This document shows, piece by piece, positions 1-8,580 of a stretch of 64,000 bases of DNA. This DNA is from Microvirga solisilvae (lineage in GTDB: Bacteria > Pseudomonadota > Alphaproteobacteria > Rhizobiales > Beijerinckiaceae): positions 186,001-250,000 of the forward strand of contig NZ_JAKUCN010000004.1 in assembly GCF_022808595.1 (NCBI RefSeq), in the 5' to 3' direction. The position numbers and the translations under genes are program-made. Each line of letters starts with the position of its first letter. Positions within the stretch are counted from its first letter, which is position 1. The notes beneath the pieces were generated by a model. The model saw only the letters and a list, made by a program, of their open reading frames with translations. It had not been told where the DNA came from and did no database searches.

Positions 1-1
1 C

Positions 2-1147
2 GGTGCGTTGCTGATAGGCTCCGTCTCGGCACAGGCCGACACCATCAAGGTCGGCATCATCGGCCCGTTCTCGGGTCCGTTCGCCCTGCAGGGCAAGAAT
101 TTCCAGGCGGGCGTGGAAGCCTACATGGCGCTCAACGGCAAGACCGCGAAGGGCCACACTATCGAGGTCATCTATCGCGACCTTCCGGCAGCGAACCCCG
201 CGCAGTCCCGCGCGCTCGCGCAGGAACTCGTGGTGAAGGAGAAGGTGCAGTATCTCGGCGGCGTCTATTTCACGCCGGATGCGATGGCGATCACGCCGCT
301 GCTCGCCCAAGCCAACACCCCGCTCGTCATCTTCAACGCGGCGACTTCCGCCATCATGAACACCTCGCCGCTGGTGGTGCGCACCTCGTTCACCACCGCG
401 CAGACGACGACGCCTCTCGGCAAGGTCGCCATCGATGAGGGTGTGAAGAAGGCCATCACCATTGTCAGCGATTACGGCCCCGGCGTGGATGCGGAGAACG
501 CGTTCAAGAAGGCGTTCGAAGCAGCCGGCGGGCAGGTGGTGGAAGCCATCCGCATGCCGATGAACACCACCGATTTCAGCCCGATCATGCAGCGCGTGCG
601 CGATTCAGGCGCAGGCGGTCTCTTCGCGTTCCTGCCCTCCGGCCCGCCGACTCTCGGCTTCACGAAGGCGTATAACGAGACGGGGTTGAAGAAGGCCGGC
701 ATCAAGTTCTATGCGCCGGGCGATCTCACACAGGAATCCGATCTGCCCGCGCTCGGCGAGGCGGCGGAAGGCCTGAAGACAAGCTTCCACTACGCTGTGT
801 CGCATGACAGCCCGGAGAACAAGAAGTTCGTGGAGGCCGCCACCAAGGCTATCGGCGGTGCGGACCAGCTCTCGTTCCCGTCTGTCGGCGCCTATGACGG
901 CATGCATGTCATCTACAAGATGATCGAAGCCACCGACGGCAAGCAGGACGCGCAGAAGGCCGTTGACGCGGTGAAGGGCCTGTCCTGGACAAGCCCGCGC
1001 GGACCTGTGCGTATCGAACCCGATACGCGCCACATCACGCAGAACATCTATCTGCGCGAGGTTGCCAAGGGTTCGGACGGCAAGCTGATCAACAAGGAAG
1101 TGCAGACCTTCCCGAACCAGAAGGATCCCGGTCTCGCCACGCAGTAA
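2..1147 (+). CDS. Branched-chain amino acid/aromatic-type ABC transporter periplasmic binding protein (5' end cut by window)
   Basis: Periplasmic solute receptor of the LIV (Peripla_BP_6) family. The reading frame is open from base 2 and its first residues (ALLIGSVSAQAD) look like the end of a signal peptide, so the true start lies before the window; the in-frame TTG at 8 is not a credible start. The mature part starts with TIKVGIIGPFSGPFALQGK, the classical first strand of this fold, and covers about 370 residues, the usual size. It heads an operon with two LIV-type permeases, two ATPases and the pca genes, so the substrate is inferred to be protocatechuate or a related aromatic acid, as for the PcaMNVWX system described in Sinorhizobium meliloti. 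A hairpin after its stop would favour excess binding protein over membrane parts. Family is sure; substrate is inference. Confidence 0.9.
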   Translation, partial: GALLIGSVSAQADTIKVGIIGPFSGPFALQGKNFQAGVEAYMALNGKTAKGHTIEVIYRDLPAANPAQSRALAQELVVKEKVQYLGGVYFTPDAMAITPLLAQANTPLVIFNAATSAIMNTSPLVVRTSFTTAQTTTPLGKVAIDEGVKKAITIVSDYGPGVDAENAFKKAFEAAGGQVVEAIRMPMNTTDFSPIMQRVRDSGAGGLFAFLPSGPPTLGFTKAYNETGLKKAGIKFYAPGDLTQESDLPALGEAAEGLKTSFHYAVSHDSPENKKFVEAATKAIGGADQLSFPSVGAYDGMHVIYKMIEATDGKQDAQKAVDAVKGLSWTSPRGPVRIEPDTRHITQNIYLREVAKGSDGKLINKEVQTFPNQKDPGLATQ

Positions 1148-1162
1148 GGCGACCGGATTCTG

Positions 1163-1195
1163 GATGAGCGCAACCATCGTCCGGTTGCGCTCATC
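1163..1195 (+). terminator. Intra-operon terminator/attenuator hairpin
   Basis: A perfect 13-bp inverted repeat (GATGAGCGCAACC at 1163-1175, complement at 1183-1195) with a 7-base loop is followed by the pyrimidine-rich GTCTTTCCTTTTC. It sits between the binding-protein gene and the first permease gene. It has the shape of a leaky intrinsic terminator or a 3' stabilising hairpin that sets the ratio of receptor to permease. Confidence 0.75.
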
Positions 1196-1240
1196 GTCTT
1201 TCCTTTTCGAGCCTACCAAGCGCGCGAGCGGAACCTTGTG

Positions 1241-2104
1241 ATGCAGACGATCTTCAGCATAGGCATCGACGCCCTGGCCTTCGGCATGGTGCTGTTCATC
1301 ATCTGCATCGGTCTGTCGCTGACGATGGGACTGATGCGGGTGGTCAATCTCGCCCATGGCGCCTTCGCGATGATCGCGGGCTACATTGCCTCCTATGCCG
1401 CGCGCGATCTCGGCCTCGGCTATGCGGTTGCGATCTTTCTCGCCATCATCGGCACCATCGTCATCTCCATCCCGCTGGAGCGGTTCCTGTATCGCCGCAT
1501 CTATGGCAGCCCCGAACTGACCCAGGTGCTGATGACCATCGGCATCACCTTCTGCGTGATCGGCATCACCAATTACTTCTTCGGCCCGACGCTGAAGACC
1601 ATTCCGCTGCCTCAGGCTCTGAGCCAGCCCGTTGATTTGGGCTTTCGCACAATCGCCGCGCATCGTCTCTTCGTGATCGCCTGCGGCGCGGTGGTCGCGG
1701 GCGGGTTGTGGTATCTCATCGAGCGCACGAGTTTCGGCATCAAACTGCGCGCGACCGTCGACAACGCGGCCATGAGCGATGCGCTCGGCGTGCGCACGCA
1801 GGTGGTCTACGCCATCAGCTTCGCCATCGCCATCGGCCTTGCGGCTCTCGGCGGCGTGGTCGGCGCGGAGTTCCTGCCCATCGAGCCCTATTATGCCCTG
1901 CGCTACATGGTGATGTTCCTCGTTGTCGTCTCGGTCGGCGGCGCGGGCTCCATCCTCGGCGCGGTGATCGCATGTCTTGTGCTCGGGCTGGTGGATACGA
2001 CGGGGCGTTATCTCATGCCCGATTTCGGCAACTTTTTCTTCTACGCGGCGGTGATCCTCATCGTCTGCCTGTTCCCCCGCGGTTTCTTCGGAAGGGCGCA
2101 GTAA
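1241..2104 (+). CDS. LIV-type ABC transporter permease (LivH family)
   Basis: Inner-membrane permease, 287 residues, hydrophobic nearly throughout with about eight predicted membrane segments. The stretch around residues 160-215 (GIKLRATVDNAAMSDALGV, then a membrane helix) is the cytoplasmic coupling loop typical of LivH. An in-frame GTG at 1238 precedes the ATG; I chose the ATG at 1241. It follows the binding-protein gene after a hairpin and ends one base before the next permease gene. It is expected to form the heterodimeric channel with its neighbour. In this context it should import protocatechuate or a related aromatic acid rather than branched-chain amino acids, but residues alone do not show the substrate. 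Confidence 0.9.
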   Translation: MQTIFSIGIDALAFGMVLFIICIGLSLTMGLMRVVNLAHGAFAMIAGYIASYAARDLGLGYAVAIFLAIIGTIVISIPLERFLYRRIYGSPELTQVLMTIGITFCVIGITNYFFGPTLKTIPLPQALSQPVDLGFRTIAAHRLFVIACGAVVAGGLWYLIERTSFGIKLRATVDNAAMSDALGVRTQVVYAISFAIAIGLAALGGVVGAEFLPIEPYYALRYMVMFLVVVSVGGAGSILGAVIACLVLGLVDTTGRYLMPDFGNFFFYAAVILIVCLFPRGFFGRAQ

Positions 2105-2105
2105 G

Positions 2106-3098
2106 ATGCAGACATTGGTTCAGACCGGAGCTGTAACGAAGGTCCACTCGGTAAGACGCCCTTGGCTGCGCGACGTGATCGGTATTCTCGCCATCGTCAT
2201 CGCGGGAGCGGTCGGCTACTGGCTCTTTCCGGACAACCTCGCGCTGCTCACGCGGATCATCGCGGTTGCTCTTCTCGTGCTGTCGATCGATCTCATCGTC
2301 GGCTATTGCGGCGTGGCCACGCTCGGCCAAGCGGCTCTGTTCGGCGCGGGCGCTTATGCGGCAGGCATCGCCTGCGTAAACGGTGTCACGGAACCGATGA
2401 CGCTGATCGCCATCGGCGGCACTGCGGGTGCTGTTGCGGGCCTTCTGATGGGCACCATTATGCTGCGCGCGCATGGCCTCGCACAGCTCGTTCTCTCCAT
2501 CGCCATCGTGCAGCTCTTCCATGAGGCTGCGAACAAGGCATCCTCCATCACGGGCGGCAGCGATGGCCTCGCCGGATTGATGATAAGTCCGCTCTTCGGC
2601 ATCTTCGAGTTCGATCTGTGGGGCAAGACGGCCTATCTCATGGGCCTTGCCCTGCTGCTTCTCGTCTTCATCGCGCTCAAGTTCGTCGTCTCGTCGCCTT
2701 TCGGCATGCTCTGCCGTGGCATCAAGCAGGATCCGTTGCGCATCCGCGCCATGGGTGCCTTCGTCTTCCCCGTTCTTCTGAAGATGTTCGTGATCTCCGG
2801 CGCGGTGGCGGGCATGGGCGGCGCGCTGGCTGCCATCTCCACGCAGGTTGTCGGCCTCGACAGCGTCAGCTTCGAGCTCTCCGCCAATGCGCTCGTGATG
2901 CTGGTGCTCGGCGGCCTTGGCACGCTTTACGGCGCGCTCATCGGCACCGTGATCTTCATGGGCTTCGAGCATGTGGTCTCGTCCATCAACCCGTTCCATT
3001 GGATGACGATGGTCGGCGCGTTGCTGATCGCCGTGGTGCTGGCAGCGCCCGGAGGCTTGAGCAGCCTTGTCGAGAAGGTCAGGGGAGAGAAGGCATGA
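2106..3098 (+). CDS. LIV-type ABC transporter permease (LivM family)
   Basis: Second inner-membrane permease of the importer, 330 residues. A short hydrophilic N-terminus (to about residue 20) precedes a series of membrane helices including the LivM hallmark around residues 60-85 (VGYCGVATLGQAALFGAGAY). The start ATG lies one base after the stop of the LivH-type gene, so the two are almost certainly co-translated. The 3' end overlaps the following ATPase gene by four bases (ATGA). Partner of the preceding permease; substrate inferred from the adjoining pca genes. Confidence 0.9.
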   Translation: MQTLVQTGAVTKVHSVRRPWLRDVIGILAIVIAGAVGYWLFPDNLALLTRIIAVALLVLSIDLIVGYCGVATLGQAALFGAGAYAAGIACVNGVTEPMTLIAIGGTAGAVAGLLMGTIMLRAHGLAQLVLSIAIVQLFHEAANKASSITGGSDGLAGLMISPLFGIFEFDLWGKTAYLMGLALLLLVFIALKFVVSSPFGMLCRGIKQDPLRIRAMGAFVFPVLLKMFVISGAVAGMGGALAAISTQVVGLDSVSFELSANALVMLVLGGLGTLYGALIGTVIFMGFEHVVSSINPFHWMTMVGALLIAVVLAAPGGLSSLVEKVRGEKA

Positions 3099-3859
3099 GC
3101 GATCTCTTCCGCGTCGAGAACCTCTCCAAGTCATTCGGCGGTCTGGCGGTCAGCCGCGACATTTCTCTCTCCATGGCTGCAGGCGAGCGTCTGGCGCTCA
3201 TCGGCCCGAATGGTGCGGGCAAAACGACCTTCGTCAATCTGGTCACGGGCCAGCTCAAGCCCGGCGCGGGACGCGTGATCCTCGGCGGTGAGGATGTCAC
3301 GCAGCTTGGAGCCGTGCGGCGTGTACGCAAAGGGCTGGTGCGCACCTTCCAGGTGACGCGACTTTTCTCCGAGCTGACGCCCGAGGAACATGTCACCCTC
3401 ACAGTGCTGCAGCGCGAGGGAAAGGCTTCGCGCATCCTGAGTCGTTTTCGCGGCAATTCCGGCGTGGCAGACGAGGTGCACGATATTCTCGGCGCGTTGG
3501 GCCTGTTGGAAGTCGCCCGCCGCAAGGTCGGCCAGATCGCCTATGGCCAGCAACGTCTTCTCGAAATCGCCATCGCGCTTGCTTTGAAGCCGAAAGTGCT
3601 GCTGCTGGACGAGCCCGCCGCAGGCGTGCCCTCCGTCGATACACCGCGCATCGAGCAGGCGCTGGAACGTCTGCCGTCGAGCCTCGCGGTTCTGATGATC
3701 GAGCACGACATGGACCTTGTCTTCCGCTTCGCCAAGCGCGTGGTGGTGCTGGCGGCGGGCGAGATCATTTTCGAGGGAGCGCCGTCGGAAGTCGCAGCCG
3801 ATCCAAAAGTCCGCGAAGCCTATTTGGGGAATTACGCTCATGCCCGCAGCGTCGCTTGA
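3095..3859 (+). CDS. LIV-type ABC transporter ATP-binding protein (LivG family)
   Basis: Cytoplasmic ATPase, 254 residues. Walker A is GPNGAGKTT at residues 37-45, the signature segment is the atypical AYGQQRLLEIA usual for LivG, Walker B reads VLLLDEPAAG, and the H-loop is IEHDMD. The GTG/ATG choices upstream run into the previous permease; the ATG at 3095 gives the standard start MSDLFRVENL and the ATGA overlap with the LivM-type gene. It overlaps the next ATPase gene by 20 bases. Together the two ATPases power the importer. Confidence 0.92.
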   Translation: MSDLFRVENLSKSFGGLAVSRDISLSMAAGERLALIGPNGAGKTTFVNLVTGQLKPGAGRVILGGEDVTQLGAVRRVRKGLVRTFQVTRLFSELTPEEHVTLTVLQREGKASRILSRFRGNSGVADEVHDILGALGLLEVARRKVGQIAYGQQRLLEIAIALALKPKVLLLDEPAAGVPSVDTPRIEQALERLPSSLAVLMIEHDMDLVFRFAKRVVVLAAGEIIFEGAPSEVAADPKVREAYLGNYAHARSVA

Positions 3860-4556
3860 AGTGCGCAACTTGAGCGCGGGCTATGGCCCGACAGTGGTGC
3901 TGGAGGATGTGTCCTTCTCCGTACCGTCCGGCGCGCGCCTTTCGATCCTCGGCCGCAACGGCATGGGCAAGACCACGTTGCTCTCGACGTTGATGGGCAT
4001 GAACCGGCGCTATGGCGGCGAGATCCTCGTCGGCGGCAAGGATCTCTCATCCCTGAAGAGTTCGGAGCGCGCCCGCCAGGGTGTCGGCCTCGTGCCGCAG
4101 ACGCGAGACATTTTCCGTTCGCTGAGCGTGGAGGAAAATCTCATCGTCGGCATCAAGGATCGCCCACGCAGCGTCATCCAGGAAGCCTACGACATGTTTC
4201 CGCGTCTCTACGAGCGCCGCAACAATCTCGGCTGGCAATTGTCCGGCGGCGAGCAGCAGATGCTTTCCACGGCGCGCACGATCTTAGGGAAACCGTCTGT
4301 CCTGCTTCTCGACGAGCCGCTTGAAGGCCTCGCTCCCGTGATCTGCGAGGAGTTGATGACGGCCTTCACGCGCCTGGCCTCCAGCGGAGAGATGACGGTG
4401 CTGCTGGTCGAGCAGCGTCTCGAGAGCGCGCTCGACTTTGCCGAGACCGTTCTGATTTTGGAAAGAGGCCGCATCGTTTGGCAGGGCGCGAGCGAGACTT
4501 TGAGGAGCGAGAGCGGCCTGATCGAGCATTACATCGGCGTCGGCTCGTTGCATTGA
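3840..4556 (+). CDS. LIV-type ABC transporter ATP-binding protein (LivF family)
   Basis: Second ATPase of the importer, 238 residues, normal for LivF. Walker A GRNGMGKTT at residues 38-46, signature LSGGEQQML, Walker B VLLLDEPLEGLAP. The open frame extends upstream into the previous gene, but the ATG at 3840 yields MPAASLEVRNLSAGYG, the expected family start. It is separated by only eight bases from pcaD, tying transporter and catabolic genes into one transcription unit. With the four genes before it, this would be the counterpart of the rhizobial protocatechuate importer. Confidence 0.92.
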   Translation: MPAASLEVRNLSAGYGPTVVLEDVSFSVPSGARLSILGRNGMGKTTLLSTLMGMNRRYGGEILVGGKDLSSLKSSERARQGVGLVPQTRDIFRSLSVEENLIVGIKDRPRSVIQEAYDMFPRLYERRNNLGWQLSGGEQQMLSTARTILGKPSVLLLDEPLEGLAPVICEELMTAFTRLASSGEMTVLLVEQRLESALDFAETVLILERGRIVWQGASETLRSESGLIEHYIGVGSLH

Positions 4557-4564
4557 GGGTGGAC

Positions 4565-5359
4565 ATGGCATTCGTACGGGTAAATGGCGTCGTTCTGCAT
4601 CACCAGGTCATCGGGCGGCCTGATGCGCCTGCGCTCGTCTTCAACAACTCGCTCGGCAGCGATTTTCGCATCTGGCAGGATGTCGCGCCTCACTTCGCCG
4701 ACCGTTTCCGCGTCGTGCTCTATGACAAGCGCGGGCACGGTCTCTCCGATGCGCCGCCTGCGCCCTATAGCATCGACGATCATGCGGATGACCTCTTCGC
4801 ACTTCTCGATCATCTGAAGATCGCGAGCGCCGCTCTCATCGGCTTGTCCGTCGGCGGCATGATCGCGCAGCGCGCCGCAATCATAGCCCCCCAACGCGTC
4901 AAGGCTCTCGTGCTCTGCTGCACGGCGGCGAAGATCGGCACGCCGGAACTCTGGACTCAGCGCATCGGTGCCGTGGAGCAGAGCGGAATCGAACCCATCG
5001 TTGAGAGCGTTCTGCAGCGCTGGTTCACGCCGGCCTTTCACGAGGCCCGCAAGGACGAACTGGCAGGATGGCGCAACATGCTGGTGCGCATGCCCGCTCA
5101 CGGCTACGCCGGAACCTGCGCCGCCATCCGCGATGCGGACCTCACATCGGATGCCGGAAATATCGCGGTGCCGACCCTCTGCGTAGCGGGCAATCAGGAT
5201 GGCTCCACGCCTGCCGATGTAGTGCAGGGCACGGCCAATCTCATTCCGGGCGCCCGCTTCAAACTGATCGATGGCTGTGGGCACATTCCTTGCATCGAGA
5301 AGCCTGCGGCTCTCACGCAGCTCATTCAATCCCATCTTCAGGAGGCTGGCCTTGTCTGA
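4565..5359 (+). CDS. pcaD: 3-oxoadipate enol-lactonase
   Basis: Alpha/beta hydrolase of 264 residues that hydrolyses 3-oxoadipate enol-lactone to 3-oxoadipate in the protocatechuate branch of the beta-ketoadipate pathway (cytoplasm). The nucleophile elbow is GLSVGG with Ser95; Asp212 (AGNQDG) and His240 (GCGHIP) complete a plausible triad. The N-terminal half has the NNSLGSD and YDKRGHG motifs of PcaD. I used the ATG at 4565, just after livF-type gene, rather than an upstream in-frame codon within it. The stop overlaps the TTG start of pcaC. The gene order D-C-H-G is that of rhizobial pca operons. Confidence 0.93.
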   Translation: MAFVRVNGVVLHHQVIGRPDAPALVFNNSLGSDFRIWQDVAPHFADRFRVVLYDKRGHGLSDAPPAPYSIDDHADDLFALLDHLKIASAALIGLSVGGMIAQRAAIIAPQRVKALVLCCTAAKIGTPELWTQRIGAVEQSGIEPIVESVLQRWFTPAFHEARKDELAGWRNMLVRMPAHGYAGTCAAIRDADLTSDAGNIAVPTLCVAGNQDGSTPADVVQGTANLIPGARFKLIDGCGHIPCIEKPAALTQLIQSHLQEAGLV

Positions 5360-5747
5360 TCAAAGCGAACGCTACAAGGCCGGTATGGCGGTCCGCCGTC
5401 AGGTTCTCGGCGATGCACATGTGGATCGCGCCAGCGCGCAGATGACGGAGTTCGATGCCGATTTCCAGACCTTCATCACCGAAGGCGCCTGGGGCTCGGT
5501 GTGGGCGCGCCCGCATTTTTCCAAGCGCGAGCGCTCCATCGTCACCATCGCGCTCCTCGCGGCTCTGGGGCAGGACGAAGAGGTCGCCATGCATGTGCGC
5601 GCCACGCGCAATACCGGCGCGACGAAGGACGACATTCGCGAGGCTCTTCTGCACGTGGCGGTCTATGCGGGCGTGCCTGCGGCCAATCACGCCTTCAAGA
5701 TTGTGAAGAAGACCTTTGAGGAAATGGACAAGGCCGAGGCGCAATAA
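5352..5747 (+). CDS. pcaC: 4-carboxymuconolactone decarboxylase
   Basis: Small decarboxylase (131 residues from the chosen start) that turns 4-carboxymuconolactone into 3-oxoadipate enol-lactone. The CMD fold is recognisable: the [17 protein letters not shown]-terminus and the [11 protein letters not shown]...[15 protein letters not shown] core. The start is the TTG at 5352, because GGAGG stands six bases before it and the protein then begins [17 protein letters not shown] as in known PcaC; earlier in-frame codons lie inside pcaD. It overlaps pcaD by eight bases, implying translational coupling. Confidence 0.92.
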   Translation: MSDQSERYKAGMAVRRQVLGDAHVDRASAQMTEFDADFQTFITEGAWGSVWARPHFSKRERSIVTIALLAALGQDEEVAMHVRATRNTGATKDDIREALLHVAVYAGVPAANHAFKIVKKTFEEMDKAEAQ

Positions 5748-5773
5748 CAACGGCGTTCTGCAGGGAGGCAGCC

Positions 5774-6499
5774 ATGTCGGATCAAGGATCATTCTATCAG
5801 CGGGACAGAAGCTGGCATCCGCCGGCCTTCACGCCGCAATACAAGACCTCCATCCTGCGTTCCCCGCAATATCCGCTGCTCTCGCTCGAGAACACGATCT
5901 CCGAACTGACGGGACCTGTCTTCGGGCACGACAAGCTCGGGCCGCTCGACAACGACCTGATCCGCAACTTCGCCAAGACGGGCGATGCCATCGGCCAGCG
6001 CATCATCGTCTATGGCCGCGTGCTCGATGAGAACGCGCGTCCCGTGCCCGGTGCGCTCGTGGAATTCTGGCAGGCGAATGCGGGCGGGCGTTACCGGCAC
6101 AAGAAGGAAACCTATCTTGCCCCGCTCGATCCAAATTTCGGCGGCTGCGGACGCGTGATCACGGACGAAGAAGGGCGTTACTGGATCCGCACCATCAAGC
6201 CCGGCGCTTACCCTTGGCCGAACGGCGTCAACGACTGGCGACCCGCGCATATCCATTTCTCGGTCTTCGGCCATGCCTTCGCGCAGCGCCTGATCTCGCA
6301 GCTCTATTTCGAGGGCGATCCGATGATCTGGCAATGTCCCATCGTCTCGACCATTCCCGACAAGCAGGCCATCGAGCGGCTGATCGCAGCGCTCGACCGC
6401 GAGAACACGCTGCCGATGGATGCTCTCGCCTACAAGTTCGACATCGTGCTGCGCGGCCGCCGCTCGACCATGTTCGAAAACCGTATGGAGGGGAACTGA
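5774..6499 (+). CDS. pcaH: Protocatechuate 3,4-dioxygenase, beta subunit
   Basis: Iron(III)-bearing subunit of the intradiol dioxygenase that opens protocatechuate to 3-carboxy-cis,cis-muconate. 241 residues. The four iron ligands are visible: Tyr107 (GGRYRHK), Tyr146 (PGAYPW), His159 and His161 (PAHIHF). The N-terminal segment before residue 70 is the PcaH-specific arm. A GGAGG sits shortly before the ATG. Its TGA overlaps the ATG of pcaG (TGATG), as expected for subunits made in equal amount. Confidence 0.96.
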   Translation: MSDQGSFYQRDRSWHPPAFTPQYKTSILRSPQYPLLSLENTISELTGPVFGHDKLGPLDNDLIRNFAKTGDAIGQRIIVYGRVLDENARPVPGALVEFWQANAGGRYRHKKETYLAPLDPNFGGCGRVITDEEGRYWIRTIKPGAYPWPNGVNDWRPAHIHFSVFGHAFAQRLISQLYFEGDPMIWQCPIVSTIPDKQAIERLIAALDRENTLPMDALAYKFDIVLRGRRSTMFENRMEGN

Positions 6500-7125
6500 T
6501 GGTCCAGAAACTCGACAGGTTGAAGGAAACTCCCTCGCAGACGGCAGGACCTTATGTCCATATCGGCGCGACGCCGAACTGGGTCGAGATCACGGGCGTG
6601 TGGAACGAGGATCTCGGCCTCGTTCTCGTTGCGCCCGAGACCAAGGGCGAGCGCATCATCGTGAAAGGCCGCATCTTCGACGGCAGCGGAACGCCGCTGA
6701 AAGATGCGCTGGTCGAGATATGGCAGGCGGATGCGCAAGGCCTCTACAACAGCCCGCAGGAAAAACGCGGAAAAGCCGATCCGCATTTTACAGGCTGGGG
6801 GCGGCAGCCGACGGACGGAACGACGGGCGAATACAAGTTCGAGACGATCAAGCCGGGCCGCGTTCCTTACAAGGAAAGTCGCCTCATGGCGCCGCACATC
6901 ACGTTCTGGATCGTGGCGCGGGGCATCAATATTGGCCTTCATACCCGCATGTATTTCGGCGACGAGGAAAAGGCCAACGGGGAATGCCCCGTGCTCGCGC
7001 GCATCGAGCACAAGGTGAGGGTGCCGACCCTCATCGCTTCGCGCAGCGAGGAGAACGGCATGCCCACCTATACCTTCGACATCCATCTGCAGGGTGAGAA
7101 GGAAACTGTGTTTTTCGATATTTGA
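6499..7125 (+). CDS. pcaG: Protocatechuate 3,4-dioxygenase, alpha subunit
   Basis: Non-catalytic partner of PcaH; together they form the dioxygenase protomer. 208 residues with the shared dioxygenase beta-sandwich (VKGRIFDGSGTPLKDALVEIWQ) but without the full set of iron-binding residues, as is normal for the alpha chain. The start at 6499 overlaps the pcaH stop; the open frame further upstream is inside pcaH. About 60 bases separate it from pcaI. Confidence 0.95.
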   Translation: MVQKLDRLKETPSQTAGPYVHIGATPNWVEITGVWNEDLGLVLVAPETKGERIIVKGRIFDGSGTPLKDALVEIWQADAQGLYNSPQEKRGKADPHFTGWGRQPTDGTTGEYKFETIKPGRVPYKESRLMAPHITFWIVARGINIGLHTRMYFGDEEKANGECPVLARIEHKVRVPTLIASRSEENGMPTYTFDIHLQGEKETVFFDI

Positions 7126-7188
7126 ACCCCGCAAGGCGGGCGACCTTTCGAGAGAAAGCGTCGGTTCCGGAAGCGGGAGGAGCCTCGA

Positions 7189-7911
7189 ATGGATAAGACA
7201 ATCAGCACTCTGGCCGAGGCCGTTGCGGAAATCGGTGATGGCGCAACGGTGATGATCGGCGGCTTCGGTGGTTCGGGCTCCCCGATCGAGCTGATCCATG
7301 CGCTGATCGACCGGTTCCGCGAGACCGGCAGTCCAAGAAACCTGACTGTGGTGAACAACAACGCAGGCAACGGCCATGTCGGGCTTGCAGCATTGATCGA
7401 ACACGGAATGGTGCAAAAACTGATCTGCTCTTTTCCGCGCTCGGCCGATCCCCGTGTCTTCACCGAGAAGTATCTGGCCGGAGAAATCGAGCTGGAACTG
7501 GTTCCGCAAGGCACGCTGGCCGAACGCATCCGCGCGGGCGGGGCGGGCATTCCGGCCTTCTACACGCCGACTGCTTATGGCACCGATCTCGCTAAAGGTA
7601 AGGTGATCGCAGAATTCGAGGGACGGCCCTACGTGCAGGAGCGCTGGCTCAAGGCCGATTTTGCGCTGGTGAAGGCGCATCTGGGGGATCGGCAGGGTAA
7701 CCTGACCTACAACAAGGCCGCACGGAACTTCAATCCGCTGATGTGCATGGCGGCCGCGACCACGATCGTGCAGGTCACGCGCATCGTGGAGCCGGGCAGC
7801 ATCGATCCCGAGCATGTGGTGACCCCCGGAATCTTCGTGCAGGGCCTCGTCGAGGTGTTCGATCCTCAACAGGAAGAAGTCCTGAACCGCGCTGGAGCGC
7901 ATCATCCATGA
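7189..7911 (+). CDS. pcaI: 3-oxoadipate CoA-transferase, subunit A
   Basis: Alpha chain of the transferase that moves CoA from succinyl-CoA to 3-oxoadipate. 240 residues, beginning MDKTISTLAEAV, with the class I CoA-transferase glycine motif GGFGGSGSPIELI near residue 25. A strong GGGAGGAG ribosome site lies nine bases before the ATG. It overlaps pcaJ by four bases. Position between pcaG and pcaF fits the order of the pathway. Confidence 0.93.
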   Translation: MDKTISTLAEAVAEIGDGATVMIGGFGGSGSPIELIHALIDRFRETGSPRNLTVVNNNAGNGHVGLAALIEHGMVQKLICSFPRSADPRVFTEKYLAGEIELELVPQGTLAERIRAGGAGIPAFYTPTAYGTDLAKGKVIAEFEGRPYVQERWLKADFALVKAHLGDRQGNLTYNKAARNFNPLMCMAAATTIVQVTRIVEPGSIDPEHVVTPGIFVQGLVEVFDPQQEEVLNRAGAHHP

Positions 7912-8579
7912 CTCTCAAGCTTTCCAACGCACAGATCGCCTGGCGTGCCGCGCAGGACATTCAGGATGGCGCCTATGTCAACCTTGGCATCGGTTTCCCG
8001 GAAATGGTGGCCCAGTATCAGCCTCCCGGTCGGCAGGCCATCTTTCATACCGAGAACGGCATTTTGAATTTCGGTGAATCTCCCGCGGAGGGGAGCGAGG
8101 ATTGGGATCTGATCAACGCCGGAAAGAAGGCCGTCACGCTCAATCCGGGCGCCGCCTTCTTCCATCATGCCGACAGCTTCGCCATGGTGCGGGGCGGGCA
8201 TTTGGATGTTGCGATCCTCGGCGCCTATCAGGTGGCCGAGAATGGCGATCTGGCGAACTGGAGCACCGGACCTAAAGGGGTTCCGGCCGTCGGCGGGGCG
8301 ATGGACCTTGTCCACGGCGCCAAGCGAGTGGCGGTGATTACCGATCACGTCACGAAGGACGGCAAGCCCAAGCTGGTGAAAAGCTGCACCCTCCCGTTGA
8401 CCGGCGTCGGCTGCGTGACGCGTGTCTATACAAGCCTCGCGGTGATCGACATCGAGGGCGGCCATTTTGTGCTGCGCGAGAAGCTGCCCGCATTGTCGCT
8501 TGAGGCGCTGCAAGCTCAGACCGGCGCCGAGTTGTTTACCAAGGGTCCCGTGGCTGACCTGATCGTTCCGGAGCTGTGA
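7908..8579 (+). CDS. pcaJ: 3-oxoadipate CoA-transferase, subunit B
   Basis: Beta chain of the CoA-transferase, 223 residues. It carries the active-site glutamate in TENGILNFG (Glu49), the acceptor of the CoA-thioester intermediate in this family. The ATG at 7908 overlaps the pcaI stop; the longer open frame starts inside pcaI and is discarded. It is followed one base later by pcaF. Confidence 0.93.
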   Translation: MTLKLSNAQIAWRAAQDIQDGAYVNLGIGFPEMVAQYQPPGRQAIFHTENGILNFGESPAEGSEDWDLINAGKKAVTLNPGAAFFHHADSFAMVRGGHLDVAILGAYQVAENGDLANWSTGPKGVPAVGGAMDLVHGAKRVAVITDHVTKDGKPKLVKSCTLPLTGVGCVTRVYTSLAVIDIEGGHFVLREKLPALSLEALQAQTGAELFTKGPVADLIVPEL

Positions 8580-8580
8580 T

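Noticed and set aside
2..1147. TTG at base 8 as a genuine start of the first gene
   Set aside because: It would leave only the last part of a signal peptide; the gene clearly begins before the window.
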